Positions 1 to 8,876 of a stretch of DNA of 64,000 bases are shown piece after piece. Location: the NCBI GenBank assembly GCA_045656705.1, contig JAZORR010000007.1, forward strand, positions 15,790-79,789. Direction: 5' to 3'. The stretch's first letter is position 1, and each line of letters opens with the position of its first letter. This stretch comes from RGIG4576 sp045656705 (lineage in GTDB: Bacteria; Bacteroidota; Bacteroidia; Bacteroidales; Muribaculaceae). A program made the position numbers and the translations under genes. Below the pieces are notes generated by a model. The model ran no database searches and was not told the origin of the DNA. It was given only the letters and a program-made list of their open reading frames with translations.

Positions 1-387
1 AGTAAGGGTAAGATTATTAAGGCTTTTGATGAAAATGGAAATAAGCGTTACGACTTCCAATTTATCAATAAACGAGGATATAAGACCACGATAGAAGGGC
101 TTTCGGATAAATTTAATCCTGAATTCTGGAATTATGCTAAACTTATATCTGGCGTATTGAGATATGGAATGCCTATCGACCAAGTGCTAAAACTTGTGGG
201 TAGTCTCGAACTTGACAGTAAGTCGATAAATACTTGGAAAATGGGTGTGGAACGTGCTTTGAAAAAGTATTTGCCAAATGGAATGAAGGCAAGTGGTCAA
301 ACATGTCCAAATTGTGGTCAAGAAACCTTGATTTATCAAGAAGGCTGTTTGATTTGTACCTCTTGTGGTACTTCAAAATGTGGATAA
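1..387 (+). CDS. nrdJ: Class II (adenosylcobalamin-dependent) ribonucleotide reductase, C-terminal fragment
   Basis: The gene is cut by the left window edge; frame 1 is open from base 1, giving the last 128 residues. Class II ribonucleotide reductases make deoxynucleotides using adenosylcobalamin and need no oxygen. Visible here are the end of the catalytic domain (SGVLRYGMPIDQ, then LVGSLELD) and a Cys-rich tail, CPNCGQ followed by CTSCGTSKCG. The paired CxxC motifs look like a small zinc ribbon, and the last cysteines resemble the mobile redox thiols that re-reduce the active site in this family. A strong terminator follows 22 bases after the stop. The assignment rests on the tail alone, because the radical-site and cobalamin-binding regions lie outside the window. 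Confidence 0.8.
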   Translation, partial: SKGKIIKAFDENGNKRYDFQFINKRGYKTTIEGLSDKFNPEFWNYAKLISGVLRYGMPIDQVLKLVGSLELDSKSINTWKMGVERALKKYLPNGMKASGQTCPNCGQETLIYQEGCLICTSCGTSKCG

Positions 388-408
388 TACCAAATAAATC
401 ATATTTTT

Positions 409-447
409 TGCGGGGTAAAGTAATTTATCCCGCAATTTATTTTATTA
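409..447 (+). terminator. Intrinsic terminator after nrdJ
   Basis: A 10-bp stem, GCGGGGTAAA (410-419) with TTTATCCCGC (424-433, one G-U pair), has a 4-base loop and is followed by an A/T-rich run with several T stretches. Confidence 0.75.
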
Positions 448-504
448 TTTTCCAATAAATTCTTAATTTAGCAAAAATAACAAACCTATAGTTTAAAATA
501 ATTT

Positions 505-3183
505 ATGAAAATTAATTTAAATATCAATTACAATACTCAATGGGGCGAATCGCTCTATGTAGTGGGTAATTGCAAAGAATTGGGTAACGGCAAAGTGGAA
601 AATGCCGTGAAGATGGAACCAAAACCTTACGGACAATGGTGTCTATCGGTAAATTTACCTAAAGATTCAACTGATTTGTGTTATTCTTATTTGGTAAAGA
701 ATGAGAATGGAGCAGTGCGTTATGAATGGGGAAAACCTCACACATTGGTGGTGAATAATGAAGTGAAAAACTTTGAAGTATATGACCAATGGAGCGACCA
801 ACCAGAAAATAAAGCATTCTTCTCTTCGGCATTTACAGAAGGTATATTCTCGCGTAAGCGTGATAAGCAAGCACAACAACCTGTGGCAGGTGGAGTGGTG
901 TTGAAAGTATTTGCTCCTATCGTGAAGAGCGATGAAGTGCTTGCAATCTCAGGTGATACAAAAGCTCTTGGAGAATGGAATCCAAAGAAAGCTTTAGTAT
1001 TGAATAGTTCAAACTTCCCAGAATGGCAAATTGTCTTGGATAAAGATGATGTGAAGAGTGCATTCAACTATAAATTCTTAATCCTAAAGAAAGGTGCAAA
1101 GAAAGAAGTAGTAGCATGGGAATATAGTGATAATCGTCAATTTTTGATGTCGGTGGCATCTGATGCTACAGTTGTAATCTCGGGATTGAATTTTAATGAT
1201 CCACAACCAGCATGGAAGGGTGCAGGTACTGCTATTCCTGTGTTCTCTTTGCGTAGCGAAGAAGACTTTGGTGTGGGTGATTTCTATGACTTGATGAAGA
1301 TGGTGGACTGGGCTAAAGAAACCGGTCAACGAGTAATCCAGTTGTTGCCTATTAACGACACAACAATGACACACACCTGGGTAGACTCTTATCCATATAA
1401 GGCAAACTCTACTTTTGCATTGCATCCTATGTATTTGCGTCCTGATAAAGTGGGCACATTGAAAGATGACGCACGAGTGGCACATTATAATGCTATAGCG
1501 AAGGAATTAAATGCACTTTCTGCTGTAGATTATGAACGAGCTAACAATGAAAAACTTGCGTATTTGCGTGAAATCTTTGCTGAAAATGGAGCAAAAACAT
1601 TGAAATCGGTAGCATTCCGTTCATTCTTAAAGAATAATGAATATTGGTTGAAGCCATATGCTGCATTCTGCGTACTAAGAGATAAATATAACACACCAGA
1701 ATTTGAAAATTGGGGTGAATATGCACAATATAGCGAAAAGGTGGTAGAAAAAGTGTGTGTAGAAAATGAAAACGAAATCAATTTCACATACTATCTTCAA
1801 TATCATCTTGATAAGCAACTACGCGAAGTGCGTAATTACGCTCACGACAATGGTGTTGTGTTAAAGGGTGATATACCTATCGGTATTGCTCGTGCAAGTG
1901 TAGATGCGTGGATGTATCCACATTTGTTCTATATGGATTGTCAAGCAGGAGCACCACCAGATGATTTCTCTGTACTTGGCCAAAACTGGGGTTTCCCAAC
2001 ATATAATTGGGAAGAAATGAATAAAGATGGTTTTGCATGGTGGAAGAGTCGCTTCTGTAAGATGGCAGAATATTTTGATGCTTATCGTATAGATCATATT
2101 CTTGGTTTCTTTCGTATATGGCAAATACCGATGGATGCTGTACATGGTTTGCTCGGTACATTCAATCCAGCAATGCCATTTAGTGCTGATGAGTTACGCA
2201 ATAACTACGATTTCTGGATAAATCACGATTTGCATACCAAACCATATATTATGGACTATTTCTTGGGTGATTTCTTTGGCGAGTACACAGAGGAAGCTAA
2301 GTCTATGTTTATGGAGCAAATGAATGATGGAAGATATTTCTTGAAGGATTTTGTAAATACACAGCGCAAGGTGGAAGCATATTTTACTGCTCAACCAGAA
2401 ACTGAAAAGAATGAGTACTTGAAGAATGCACTCTATGGCTTGATAGATGATGTACTATTTATAGAAGATGCAGAACAAAAGGGACACTATCATCCAAGAA
2501 TTTCAGCTCAATCTACTTATGTATATCGTTCGATGAGCGATTATGAGCGTTGGTGTTTCGATCGCTTATATAATGATTTCTTCTATCATCGTCATAACGA
2601 TTTCTGGTATGGAAAAGCAATGTGGAAATTACCACCACTTATCAATGCTACCGATATGCTTGTGTGTGGTGAAGATTTGGGTATGATTCCAGATTGTGTG
2701 GCTTCGGTGATGAGTGGTCAAAAGATTCTTTCGCTTGAAATTCAACGTATGCCAAAGGATCCAAAGCAAGAATTTGGTAATCCATATGCATATCCTTATA
2801 TGTGTGTATGTACAACATCTACACATGATATGAGCGGTGTGCGCGGTTGGTGGGAAGAAGATCGCGAAAAGACACAACATTTCTATAATAATGTGTTGCA
2901 ACAATGGGGTGAAGCACCTCAATTTGCTGAACCATGGATTTGTGACAAGATTGTGTGTGATCACTTGAACTCGCCTGCAATTCTTACTATTCTTCCTTTG
3001 CAAGATTGGCTATCGGTTAGTGGAGATTTGAGAAGAGAAAATCCACAAGAAGAGCAAATCAATGTGCCAGCAAATCCTTTCCATTACTGGAGATATCGTA
3101 TGCATATGACACTTGAATCTCTATTGGAACAAAATATCTTTAATCAGTCAATCAAAGACAGAATAAAGAATAGCGGTCGCTAA
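505..3183 (+). CDS. malQ: 4-alpha-glucanotransferase with N-terminal CBM20 domains (GH77)
   Basis: This 892-residue cytoplasmic enzyme moves alpha-1,4-glucan segments between maltodextrins or glycogen and glucose. Two N-terminal starch-binding (CBM20-type) domains occupy roughly residues 1-95 and 125-235; the second contains the typical SGDTKALGEWNPKKAL stretch. The GH77 barrel covers about 245-880. The catalytic nucleophile is Asp530 in YRIDHILGFFRIW and the acid/base is probably Glu723 in CGEDLG; the loop GAPPDDFSVLGQNWGFP is also characteristic. The CBM20-CBM20-GH77 arrangement and length match the plant DPE2-like MalQ of Bacteroidota rather than the shorter E. coli enzyme. It is a single gene, closed by its own terminator. 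The sugar transporter at 44982-46304 could supply substrate, but they are not linked. Confidence 0.95.
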   Translation: MKINLNINYNTQWGESLYVVGNCKELGNGKVENAVKMEPKPYGQWCLSVNLPKDSTDLCYSYLVKNENGAVRYEWGKPHTLVVNNEVKNFEVYDQWSDQPENKAFFSSAFTEGIFSRKRDKQAQQPVAGGVVLKVFAPIVKSDEVLAISGDTKALGEWNPKKALVLNSSNFPEWQIVLDKDDVKSAFNYKFLILKKGAKKEVVAWEYSDNRQFLMSVASDATVVISGLNFNDPQPAWKGAGTAIPVFSLRSEEDFGVGDFYDLMKMVDWAKETGQRVIQLLPINDTTMTHTWVDSYPYKANSTFALHPMYLRPDKVGTLKDDARVAHYNAIAKELNALSAVDYERANNEKLAYLREIFAENGAKTLKSVAFRSFLKNNEYWLKPYAAFCVLRDKYNTPEFENWGEYAQYSEKVVEKVCVENENEINFTYYLQYHLDKQLREVRNYAHDNGVVLKGDIPIGIARASVDAWMYPHLFYMDCQAGAPPDDFSVLGQNWGFPTYNWEEMNKDGFAWWKSRFCKMAEYFDAYRIDHILGFFRIWQIPMDAVHGLLGTFNPAMPFSADELRNNYDFWINHDLHTKPYIMDYFLGDFFGEYTEEAKSMFMEQMNDGRYFLKDFVNTQRKVEAYFTAQPETEKNEYLKNALYGLIDDVLFIEDAEQKGHYHPRISAQSTYVYRSMSDYERWCFDRLYNDFFYHRHNDFWYGKAMWKLPPLINATDMLVCGEDLGMIPDCVASVMSGQKILSLEIQRMPKDPKQEFGNPYAYPYMCVCTTSTHDMSGVRGWWEEDREKTQHFYNNVLQQWGEAPQFAEPWICDKIVCDHLNSPAILTILPLQDWLSVSGDLRRENPQEEQINVPANPFHYWRYRMHMTLESLLEQNIFNQSIKDRIKNSGR

Positions 3184-3202
3184 TAGAGGATTTAAATAAG
3201 AT

Positions 3203-3245
3203 AAAAAGCAGTATAACTTGAATGATAGTTATACTGCTTTTTTAA
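3203..3245. terminator. Bidirectional terminator between malQ and the nuclease gene
   Basis: A perfect stem, AAAAAGCAGTATAACT (3203-3218) with its complement at 3227-3242, has an 8-base loop. The A run on one side and the T run on the other let it work for both converging genes. Confidence 0.85.
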
Positions 3246-3247
3246 GT

Positions 3248-3985
3248 TTATTTATTGAGTTTGTAGTGGTTGAGAATGCTTATTACTTCTTTCTTGAGAT
3301 AAGGTAAATCAATCAAATGATATCTTCCGTTTTTGGGGTGAAAGACAGCTAATCGATTTTGAGAAACCATTATGTTGTAATTTTTCTCAAGGATATATCG
3401 GTACATACTTACTTGAAGCGCATAGTGATAGTAGGTGGTATCACTCAAGTGACTGATAGGTGGCAACGCATTTTTTCTAAAAGGACTTTCTCGTTCAACG
3501 CATCCATTTTTAATGAGCTTTTCGCTTCTTTTCCAATCGTAAATAGTGAAGATACCATTTTGATATTCAAGAAAGTCAAGAGTGCCAGCTACTCCATATT
3601 CTTCGTCGTAAATACGCCATTCGGTGCGATAGGGATGGAGTGTGTGTTGAGATGCTAATTGCAAGAAAAGGTTGAATGTGTCGTCGTTTTCGCTAAAGAT
3701 ACCCATATAATATTTTTCTATTTTATCGTGCATAGCTGTGCCAAGTTCGCGTGCACGTTGGGCATTTGCTTCCCATTGAGCTTTTAGTTCTTCTGCTGTG
3801 GTGTTTAATTGTTTGGCTTTTTTCTCGGCCCAAAAATCAGCGTCAAATTTTTCAAAACACTCATCGATGAGAGTGGTGACCGAAATCATTCTTTGTCCGT
3901 GAAGTGTGTACACATGTTCATCTTCGTTGAAAAGAAGGTGGCAGTCTCGCTCGTGAGAGTTGCGTATATTGTAATCAAATGACAT
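3248..3985 (-). CDS. Stand-alone PD-(D/E)XK nuclease of the RecB/Cas4 type
   Basis: A 245-residue protein carrying the motif series of RecB-family exonucleases: His86 (GTAMHDKIEKYY), Glu122, Asp137 (GVAGTLDFLEY), Asp150-x-Lys152 (IYDWKRS) and Gln191-x-x-x-Tyr195 (LQVSMYRY). The H...D...DxK...QxxxY order is the signature of the RecB nuclease, Cas4 and MGME1 group, which cut or chew DNA ends with divalent metal. No helicase, AddAB-type partner or cas gene lies nearby, and the four-Cys iron-sulfur cluster of Cas4 and AddB is absent. The N-terminal segment ISVTTLIDECFEKFD is also typical of the family. The gene converges on malQ with a shared terminator. The biochemical class is a confident call; the role (repair, recombination, phage remnant) is open. 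Confidence 0.75.
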   Translation of the reverse strand: MSFDYNIRNSHERDCHLLFNEDEHVYTLHGQRMISVTTLIDECFEKFDADFWAEKKAKQLNTTAEELKAQWEANAQRARELGTAMHDKIEKYYMGIFSENDDTFNLFLQLASQHTLHPYRTEWRIYDEEYGVAGTLDFLEYQNGIFTIYDWKRSEKLIKNGCVERESPFRKNALPPISHLSDTTYYHYALQVSMYRYILEKNYNIMVSQNRLAVFHPKNGRYHLIDLPYLKKEVISILNHYKLNK

Positions 3986-4003
3986 AGGTTTATTTACTTA
4001 ATA

Positions 4004-4037
4004 AATCACCCCAAAAGTGAGATCTTTTGGGGTGATT
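4004..4037 (-). terminator. Terminator after carB
   Basis: A perfect 14-bp inverted repeat, AATCACCCCAAAAG (4004-4017) and CTTTTGGGGTGATT (4024-4037), lies 21 bases past the carB stop and is followed on the minus strand by an A/T-rich tract. Confidence 0.75.
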
Positions 4038-4057
4038 GGGTTATCTAATATTATTTA

Positions 4058-7000
4058 TTAATATTCGCTCCATGCTGTGATATTGATTTCATCAAGAGCC
4101 TTAGTAGTGAATGCTCTGATGAATGCAGCAGCAAGTCGTGCATTGGTCAACAATGGAATGTTGTGGTCGATAGCAGAACGGCGAATACGATATCCATTAG
4201 TCAACTCTCTCTTAGTATGGTTCTTTGGAATGTTAACTACCAAGTCGATAGCGTGTGATGAGATAAGGTCAAGTACATTTTCACCTTCTTCATCAGGCCA
4301 GCATACTGGGTGTGCTTTTACGCCATTATCGCTCAAGAATTTAGCTGTACCTTCGGTAGCATATAGTTTATAGCCATTCTTATCGAGAATCTTGCAGCAG
4401 TCAAGCAAGTCAACCTTACCACGCGCATCGCCTGAAGATACTAATACTGCTTTGTCCTTGCTTGGAATGCGATGACCTACTGAAATCATCGAGTTCAATA
4501 GAGCTTCATCGAAATCAGCACCTAAACATCCTACTTCACCAGTTGATGCCATATCTACACCAAGCACAGGGTCGGCTTTGTGAAGACGAGCAAATGAGAA
4601 TTGAGATGCCTTGATACCAATGTAGTCTATGTCGAATGTAGAAGTATCAGCCTTTTCTACTGGTTCGTTAAGCATAATGCGTGTAGCAGTTTCAATGAAG
4701 TTACGCTTCAAAATTTTAGAAACGAATGGGAAACTACGAGAAGCACGCAAGTTACATTCAATTACCTTCACATCATTATTCTTAGCAAGATATTGAATGT
4801 TGAAAGGTCCTGAAATGTTAAGTTCCTTAGCAATCTTCTTACTGATGCGCTTGATGCGACGAGCAGTTTCCATATATATCTTTTGAGCAGGGAATACAAG
4901 TGTAGCATCACCAGAGTGTACACCAGCAAACTCAATATGTTCTGAAATAGCGTATTCAATAACTTCACCATTGCGAGCTACGGCATCAAATTCAATTTCC
5001 TTTGCATTTTGCAAGAATTCAGAAACTACAACAGGGAATTCTTTTGATACCTTTGCAGCAGCACCAAGGAATTCATACATAGATTCGTGGTCGTAGCAAA
5101 CATTCATTGCAGCACCAGAAAGTACATAACTTGGACGAATAAGAACAGGGAATCCTACTTCTTCTACGAATTTATCAATATCATCGAAACTTGTCAATTC
5201 TTTCCAACGAGGTTGATCAATACCGAGGTTGTCGAGCATAGCAGAGAATTTGTGACGATTTTCTGCGCGGTCGATAGAAATAGGAGAAGTACCAAGGATA
5301 GGTACATTACGACGATATAGTTTCATCGCAAGGTTGTTAGGAATTTGACCACCAACTGAAACAATAACGCCACGAGGAGATTCAAGGTCGATAACGTCGA
5401 GTACACGTTCGAAACTTAGTTCGTCGAAGTACAAGCGGACGCACATATCGTAGTCAGTAGATACTGTTTCAGGGTTATAGTTAATCATAATTGATTTATA
5501 ACTAAGTTTGCGACAAGTGTTAACTGCATTTACAGAGCACCAGTCAAATTCTACCGAGCTACCGATGCGATAAGCACCCGAACCAAGAACTATAATGTTC
5601 TTACCAGAGTTGTAGTCGTAAGAAATTTGGTGAGCATCAGCACTATATGTTACATATAGATAGTTTGTAAGTTCTGGGTATTCAGAAGCAACTGTATTGA
5701 TGCGACACACCTTAGGGGTGATGTTGAATGATTTACGATGTTCGCGAACACGAAGTACATCGTTTTCGTAACCTGTTTCAGGGTTTTCTACGTAACGAGC
5801 GATTTGGAAGTCGCTAAAGCCAAGTTTTTTAGCTTCGGCAAGCACATCGGCAGGAAGATCTTCGATCTTATTGAAAGATTTAAGTTTTTCTGCGTAGTCA
5901 ACAATATTTTTTAGTCGGCTCAAGAACCAAGGGTCAATCTTGGTAAGAGCTTCGATTTGTTCGATGGTGTATCCTTTTTCAAATGCTTGTGCAATAGCAA
6001 AAATACGAAGGTCGGTAGGGTGTGATAGTTCGTAATCGAGGTCGTCGAAGTGAATATCTTTGTTGCCCACAAAACCGTGCATACCTTGTCCAATCATACG
6101 AAGACCTTTTTGAATGATTTCTTCGAATGACTTACCGATAGACATAATTTCGCCTACTGATTTCATTGCCGAACCGATTTCACGATCAACACCTGCAAAC
6201 TTAGTCAAGTCCCAACGAGGAATCTTTACAATCATATAATCAACAGATGGTGCAACATAAGCAGAGTTTGGTGTACCCATTTCGCCGATTTGATCGAGAG
6301 AGTAACCAAGAGCAAGCTTAGCAGCAACGAAAGCAAGAGGGTAACCAGAAGCCTTAGACGCAAGTGCAGAACTTCGGCTTAGGCGTGCGTTAATCTCGAT
6401 GATGCGATAATCGTTGGTTTGTGCATTGAATGCATATTGGATGTTACATTCTCCCACGATACCGATGTGGCGTACCACCTTAGTAGCTATATCTTGTAGC
6501 ATATTGATTTGCTCTTGAGTGAGCGAAACAATAGGAGCTACTACGATACTTTCTCCAGTGTGAATACCAAGTGGGTCGAAGTTTTCCATAGGTACTACTG
6601 TGAAGCAGTGGTCGTTTTTATCGCGAATAACTTCAAATTCGATTTCTTTCCAACCTTTCAATGATTCTTCTACAAGAATTTGCTTAGAGTGAGCAAGAGC
6701 ACTTTCGCATAGAGTGCGGAATTCTTCCTCATTAGCACAAATACCAGAGCCAAGACCACCAAGAGCATAAGCCGAACGCACCATCACAGGGAAACCAATG
6801 CGATGAGCTACTTCAATAGCATCTTCCATAGTTTCTACAGCTTGAGAAACTGGAGTCTTCGCTTCTATTTCGTTAAGTTTCTTCACGAAAAGGTCGCGGT
6901 CTTCGGTAATCATAATTGCATCTACTGATGTGCCAAGCACTTTTACTCCATATTTTTCAAGAGTACCATTTAGATAAAGATCAGTACCACAATTTAGAGC

Positions 7001-7276
7001 TGTTTGACCACCAAACGCAAGAAGAATTCCATCAGGTTTTTCCTTCTTAATAATTTCTTCTACGAAATAAGGGGTAATAGGAAGGAAATACACTTGATCA
7101 GCAACACCTTCAGATGTTTGGATAGTTGCAATATTAGGATTGATGAGAACGGTAGAAATACCTTCTTCTCTGAGAGCTTTCAAAGCTTGAGAGCCAGAGT
7201 AGTCAAACTCGCCTGCTTGTCCGATTTTAAGGGCACCCGAACCAAGCAATAATACTTTTTTAATTCCGTCAACCAT
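4058..7276 (-). CDS. carB: Carbamoyl-phosphate synthase large subunit
   Basis: A 1072-residue protein of full expected length. It makes carbamoyl phosphate from bicarbonate, ammonia (channelled from the small subunit) and two ATP, feeding pyrimidine and arginine synthesis. The two homologous ATP-grasp halves begin at VLLLGSGALKIGQAGEFDYSG and, near residue 560, IIVLGSGAYRIGSSVEFDW; the first half carries GGLGSGICANEEEF and EFEVIRD. The C-terminal ~130 residues form the MGS-like allosteric domain where UMP and ornithine act in E. coli. The start ATG gives the usual MVDGIKKVLLLGSG. No carA (glutaminase subunit) is adjacent, so it must be encoded elsewhere. I see no clear promoter box or attenuator in the 165 bases upstream. 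Confidence 0.98.
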   Translation of the reverse strand: MVDGIKKVLLLGSGALKIGQAGEFDYSGSQALKALREEGISTVLINPNIATIQTSEGVADQVYFLPITPYFVEEIIKKEKPDGILLAFGGQTALNCGTDLYLNGTLEKYGVKVLGTSVDAIMITEDRDLFVKKLNEIEAKTPVSQAVETMEDAIEVAHRIGFPVMVRSAYALGGLGSGICANEEEFRTLCESALAHSKQILVEESLKGWKEIEFEVIRDKNDHCFTVVPMENFDPLGIHTGESIVVAPIVSLTQEQINMLQDIATKVVRHIGIVGECNIQYAFNAQTNDYRIIEINARLSRSSALASKASGYPLAFVAAKLALGYSLDQIGEMGTPNSAYVAPSVDYMIVKIPRWDLTKFAGVDREIGSAMKSVGEIMSIGKSFEEIIQKGLRMIGQGMHGFVGNKDIHFDDLDYELSHPTDLRIFAIAQAFEKGYTIEQIEALTKIDPWFLSRLKNIVDYAEKLKSFNKIEDLPADVLAEAKKLGFSDFQIARYVENPETGYENDVLRVREHRKSFNITPKVCRINTVASEYPELTNYLYVTYSADAHQISYDYNSGKNIIVLGSGAYRIGSSVEFDWCSVNAVNTCRKLSYKSIMINYNPETVSTDYDMCVRLYFDELSFERVLDVIDLESPRGVIVSVGGQIPNNLAMKLYRRNVPILGTSPISIDRAENRHKFSAMLDNLGIDQPRWKELTSFDDIDKFVEEVGFPVLIRPSYVLSGAAMNVCYDHESMYEFLGAAAKVSKEFPVVVSEFLQNAKEIEFDAVARNGEVIEYAISEHIEFAGVHSGDATLVFPAQKIYMETARRIKRISKKIAKELNISGPFNIQYLAKNNDVKVIECNLRASRSFPFVSKILKRNFIETATRIMLNEPVEKADTSTFDIDYIGIKASQFSFARLHKADPVLGVDMASTGEVGCLGADFDEALLNSMISVGHRIPSKDKAVLVSSGDARGKVDLLDCCKILDKNGYKLYATEGTAKFLSDNGVKAHPVCWPDEEGENVLDLISSHAIDLVVNIPKNHTKRELTNGYRIRRSAIDHNIPLLTNARLAAAFIRAFTTKALDEINITAWSEY

Positions 7277-7397
7277 GATATTCTAATAAATTATTATTAT
7301 TATTGTTATAAATTATTCAATAAGTAGTGTGGAGTTGCAAATAAAACTCACTATAAAAATGTTTGTAATACGATGTTTCAGTTGTGTATTTAAAATA

Positions 7398-7429
7398 AAA
7401 TCCACAGCTTAATAAAAAGCAGTGGATTT
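7398..7429 (-). terminator. Terminator after the PspC-domain gene
   Basis: The stem AAATCCAC (7398-7405) pairs with GTGGATTT (7422-7429), with two further G-C pairs inside across one mismatch. It lies 12 bases downstream of the stop on the minus strand. Confidence 0.6.
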
Positions 7430-7441
7430 ATACGAAAAATA

Positions 7442-7627
7442 TTAATTATCATTAGGCATTAATAATGCAAGAATGATATAAGCCAAAACACCAGTACCAT
7501 AAAAAACAACTAATATGGCCCAAATAATTCGAATAATAGTAGCGTCGATGCCAAAATACTCGCTAAGGCCGCCACATACACCGAATAATTTCTTATCTAC
7601 TTGAGATTTTTTTAATTTTTTGGTCAT
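7442..7627 (-). CDS. Small PspC-domain membrane protein
   Basis: A 61-residue protein consisting of one PspC domain: the lysine-rich start KKLKKSQVDKKLFGVCGGLSEYFGID is followed by a hydrophobic helix, IIRIIWAILVVFYGTGVLAYIILALLMP, probably one or two membrane passes. In enterobacteria PspC helps activate the phage-shock response to inner-membrane stress; in Bacteroidota such short proteins are common and mostly uncharacterised. It has its own -7 box and terminator, so it is probably monocistronic. No pspA or pspB homologue is seen nearby. Confidence 0.85.
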   Translation of the reverse strand: MTKKLKKSQVDKKLFGVCGGLSEYFGIDATIIRIIWAILVVFYGTGVLAYIILALLMPNDN

Positions 7628-7653
7628 TATGTTTGTTTTAGTTCAAATTAGTG

Positions 7654-7661
7654 CAAATTTA
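7654..7661 (-). promoter_or_regulatory. -7 box of the PspC-gene promoter
   Basis: On the minus strand this reads TAAATTTG (TAnnTTTG), ending 26 bases before the start codon. No clear TTTG -33 element is visible. Confidence 0.55.
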
Positions 7662-7706
7662 CGAAAAAAATACGAAATATTAAAATCAATGGAGATATTA
7701 TTACTC

Positions 7707-8843
7707 TTATTTATTGATTTTTTTTGATAGATATTTACGAATAGGAGTGTCATATAGTTTTAAACAAATATTTGCTAATAATAAACTACCTAAAACCACC
7801 ACTGTAGCCATATACCAAGTTTGGCCGAATGTATAAAGTTTATTATCTATTAGCCATTGATAGAAAAGGTACATAATAGGGTAGTGTACAATATATGCTG
7901 GATATGATATTTCGCCAAGATGGTGGCAAATAGCTGTGGATTTGCTATCGCTTGTGTTGCCTGAAGCACCTAACCACACCAAAATAGGAAATATAACTAT
8001 TACACACACACTTTCAAAGATGCCATTGATGTGAATACCATTATATTCTTTAAGATAAGGAATGCAGAAAATGGTAATTAAAATAATAGAGCATATCCAA
8101 AATGCACCTTTTATATTTATGGGTTTGAATTTGCGAGCAAGTAGCATACCGATGGTAAAAGGTAGCATCATACGCAAAAGTCCTCCCCAGAAATTGACTG
8201 TGTCGAGAGTCCATCCCACACCGATGCTTCCATATTGTGAAATATTGGCTGTAGCAAACCAAATGTGTGTTGCTCCGAGTATTATTACGAGTAACGAGAG
8301 TAATTTTGTGGATAATCGTCTTATTAAGAATGCATATAGAATGTTGCCGATGTATTCAAAGAAAAGCGACCAGCAAGGACCATTTAATGGATACATTTCG
8401 CCATTACCACGCACTTCGTAATTTGAAGCACCAGGTACAGCAGGAATGAGAAACATTGCACATAACATAGCAAGCATAATAGCGGAGGAGGTAATGTGTG
8501 TGCCGTCCCATTGTTTTGCTCCACCTATGCAGAATGTTATAGTTCCAATGATTGCCCCCATTATTACCATAGGTTGAAGGCGAATAAGTCGACGCTTGAA
8601 AAAATCTAAAGTTGAGAGTTTCTCTTTCCATCGGTTGTCATAAGCATAACTGATTACGAACCCCGATAATATAAAGAAGAAGTCTACTGCAAGGTATCCG
8701 TGATTAATAGTTTCTATCATACCACCTCCTGCAAAAGCATATCCTTCAAAAATGTGATAAATGATAACGAGTATTGCTGCTACACCACGCAATCCATCGA
8801 GGATGTGATAGTGTGGTGTGATAAGATTTGATTGCGTATTCAT
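7707..8843 (-). CDS. Acyltransferase family 3 (OafA/YrhL-like) membrane protein
   Basis: A 378-residue polytopic protein with about ten hydrophobic segments. The N-terminal motif DGLRGVAAILVIIYHIFEGY carries the conserved Arg and His of acyltransferase_3 enzymes, which O-acylate surface sugars, peptidoglycan or lipids using cytoplasmic acyl-CoA. The segment VDFFFILSGFVISYAYDNRW is also diagnostic. It starts 33 bases after the sensor-kinase gene on the same strand, so it may be the third gene of that operon. The substrate cannot be predicted. Confidence 0.85.
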   Translation of the reverse strand: MNTQSNLITPHYHILDGLRGVAAILVIIYHIFEGYAFAGGGMIETINHGYLAVDFFFILSGFVISYAYDNRWKEKLSTLDFFKRRLIRLQPMVIMGAIIGTITFCIGGAKQWDGTHITSSAIMLAMLCAMFLIPAVPGASNYEVRGNGEMYPLNGPCWSLFFEYIGNILYAFLIRRLSTKLLSLLVIILGATHIWFATANISQYGSIGVGWTLDTVNFWGGLLRMMLPFTIGMLLARKFKPINIKGAFWICSIILITIFCIPYLKEYNGIHINGIFESVCVIVIFPILVWLGASGNTSDSKSTAICHHLGEISYPAYIVHYPIMYLFYQWLIDNKLYTFGQTWYMATVVVLGSLLLANICLKLYDTPIRKYLSKKINK

Positions 8844-8876
8844 AAATTGTTATATAATAGTGGTTGTTAACTGAAA

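Noticed and set aside
1084..1485. A 133-codon minus-strand frame inside malQ.
   Set aside because: Lies fully within a well-conserved gene and has no family motif; an antisense shadow.
7277..7397. A hairpin (TAGTG/CACTA plus AGTT/AACT) in the carB leader as an attenuator.
   Set aside because: The stem is interrupted and has no U tract after it, and no clear promoter box was found.
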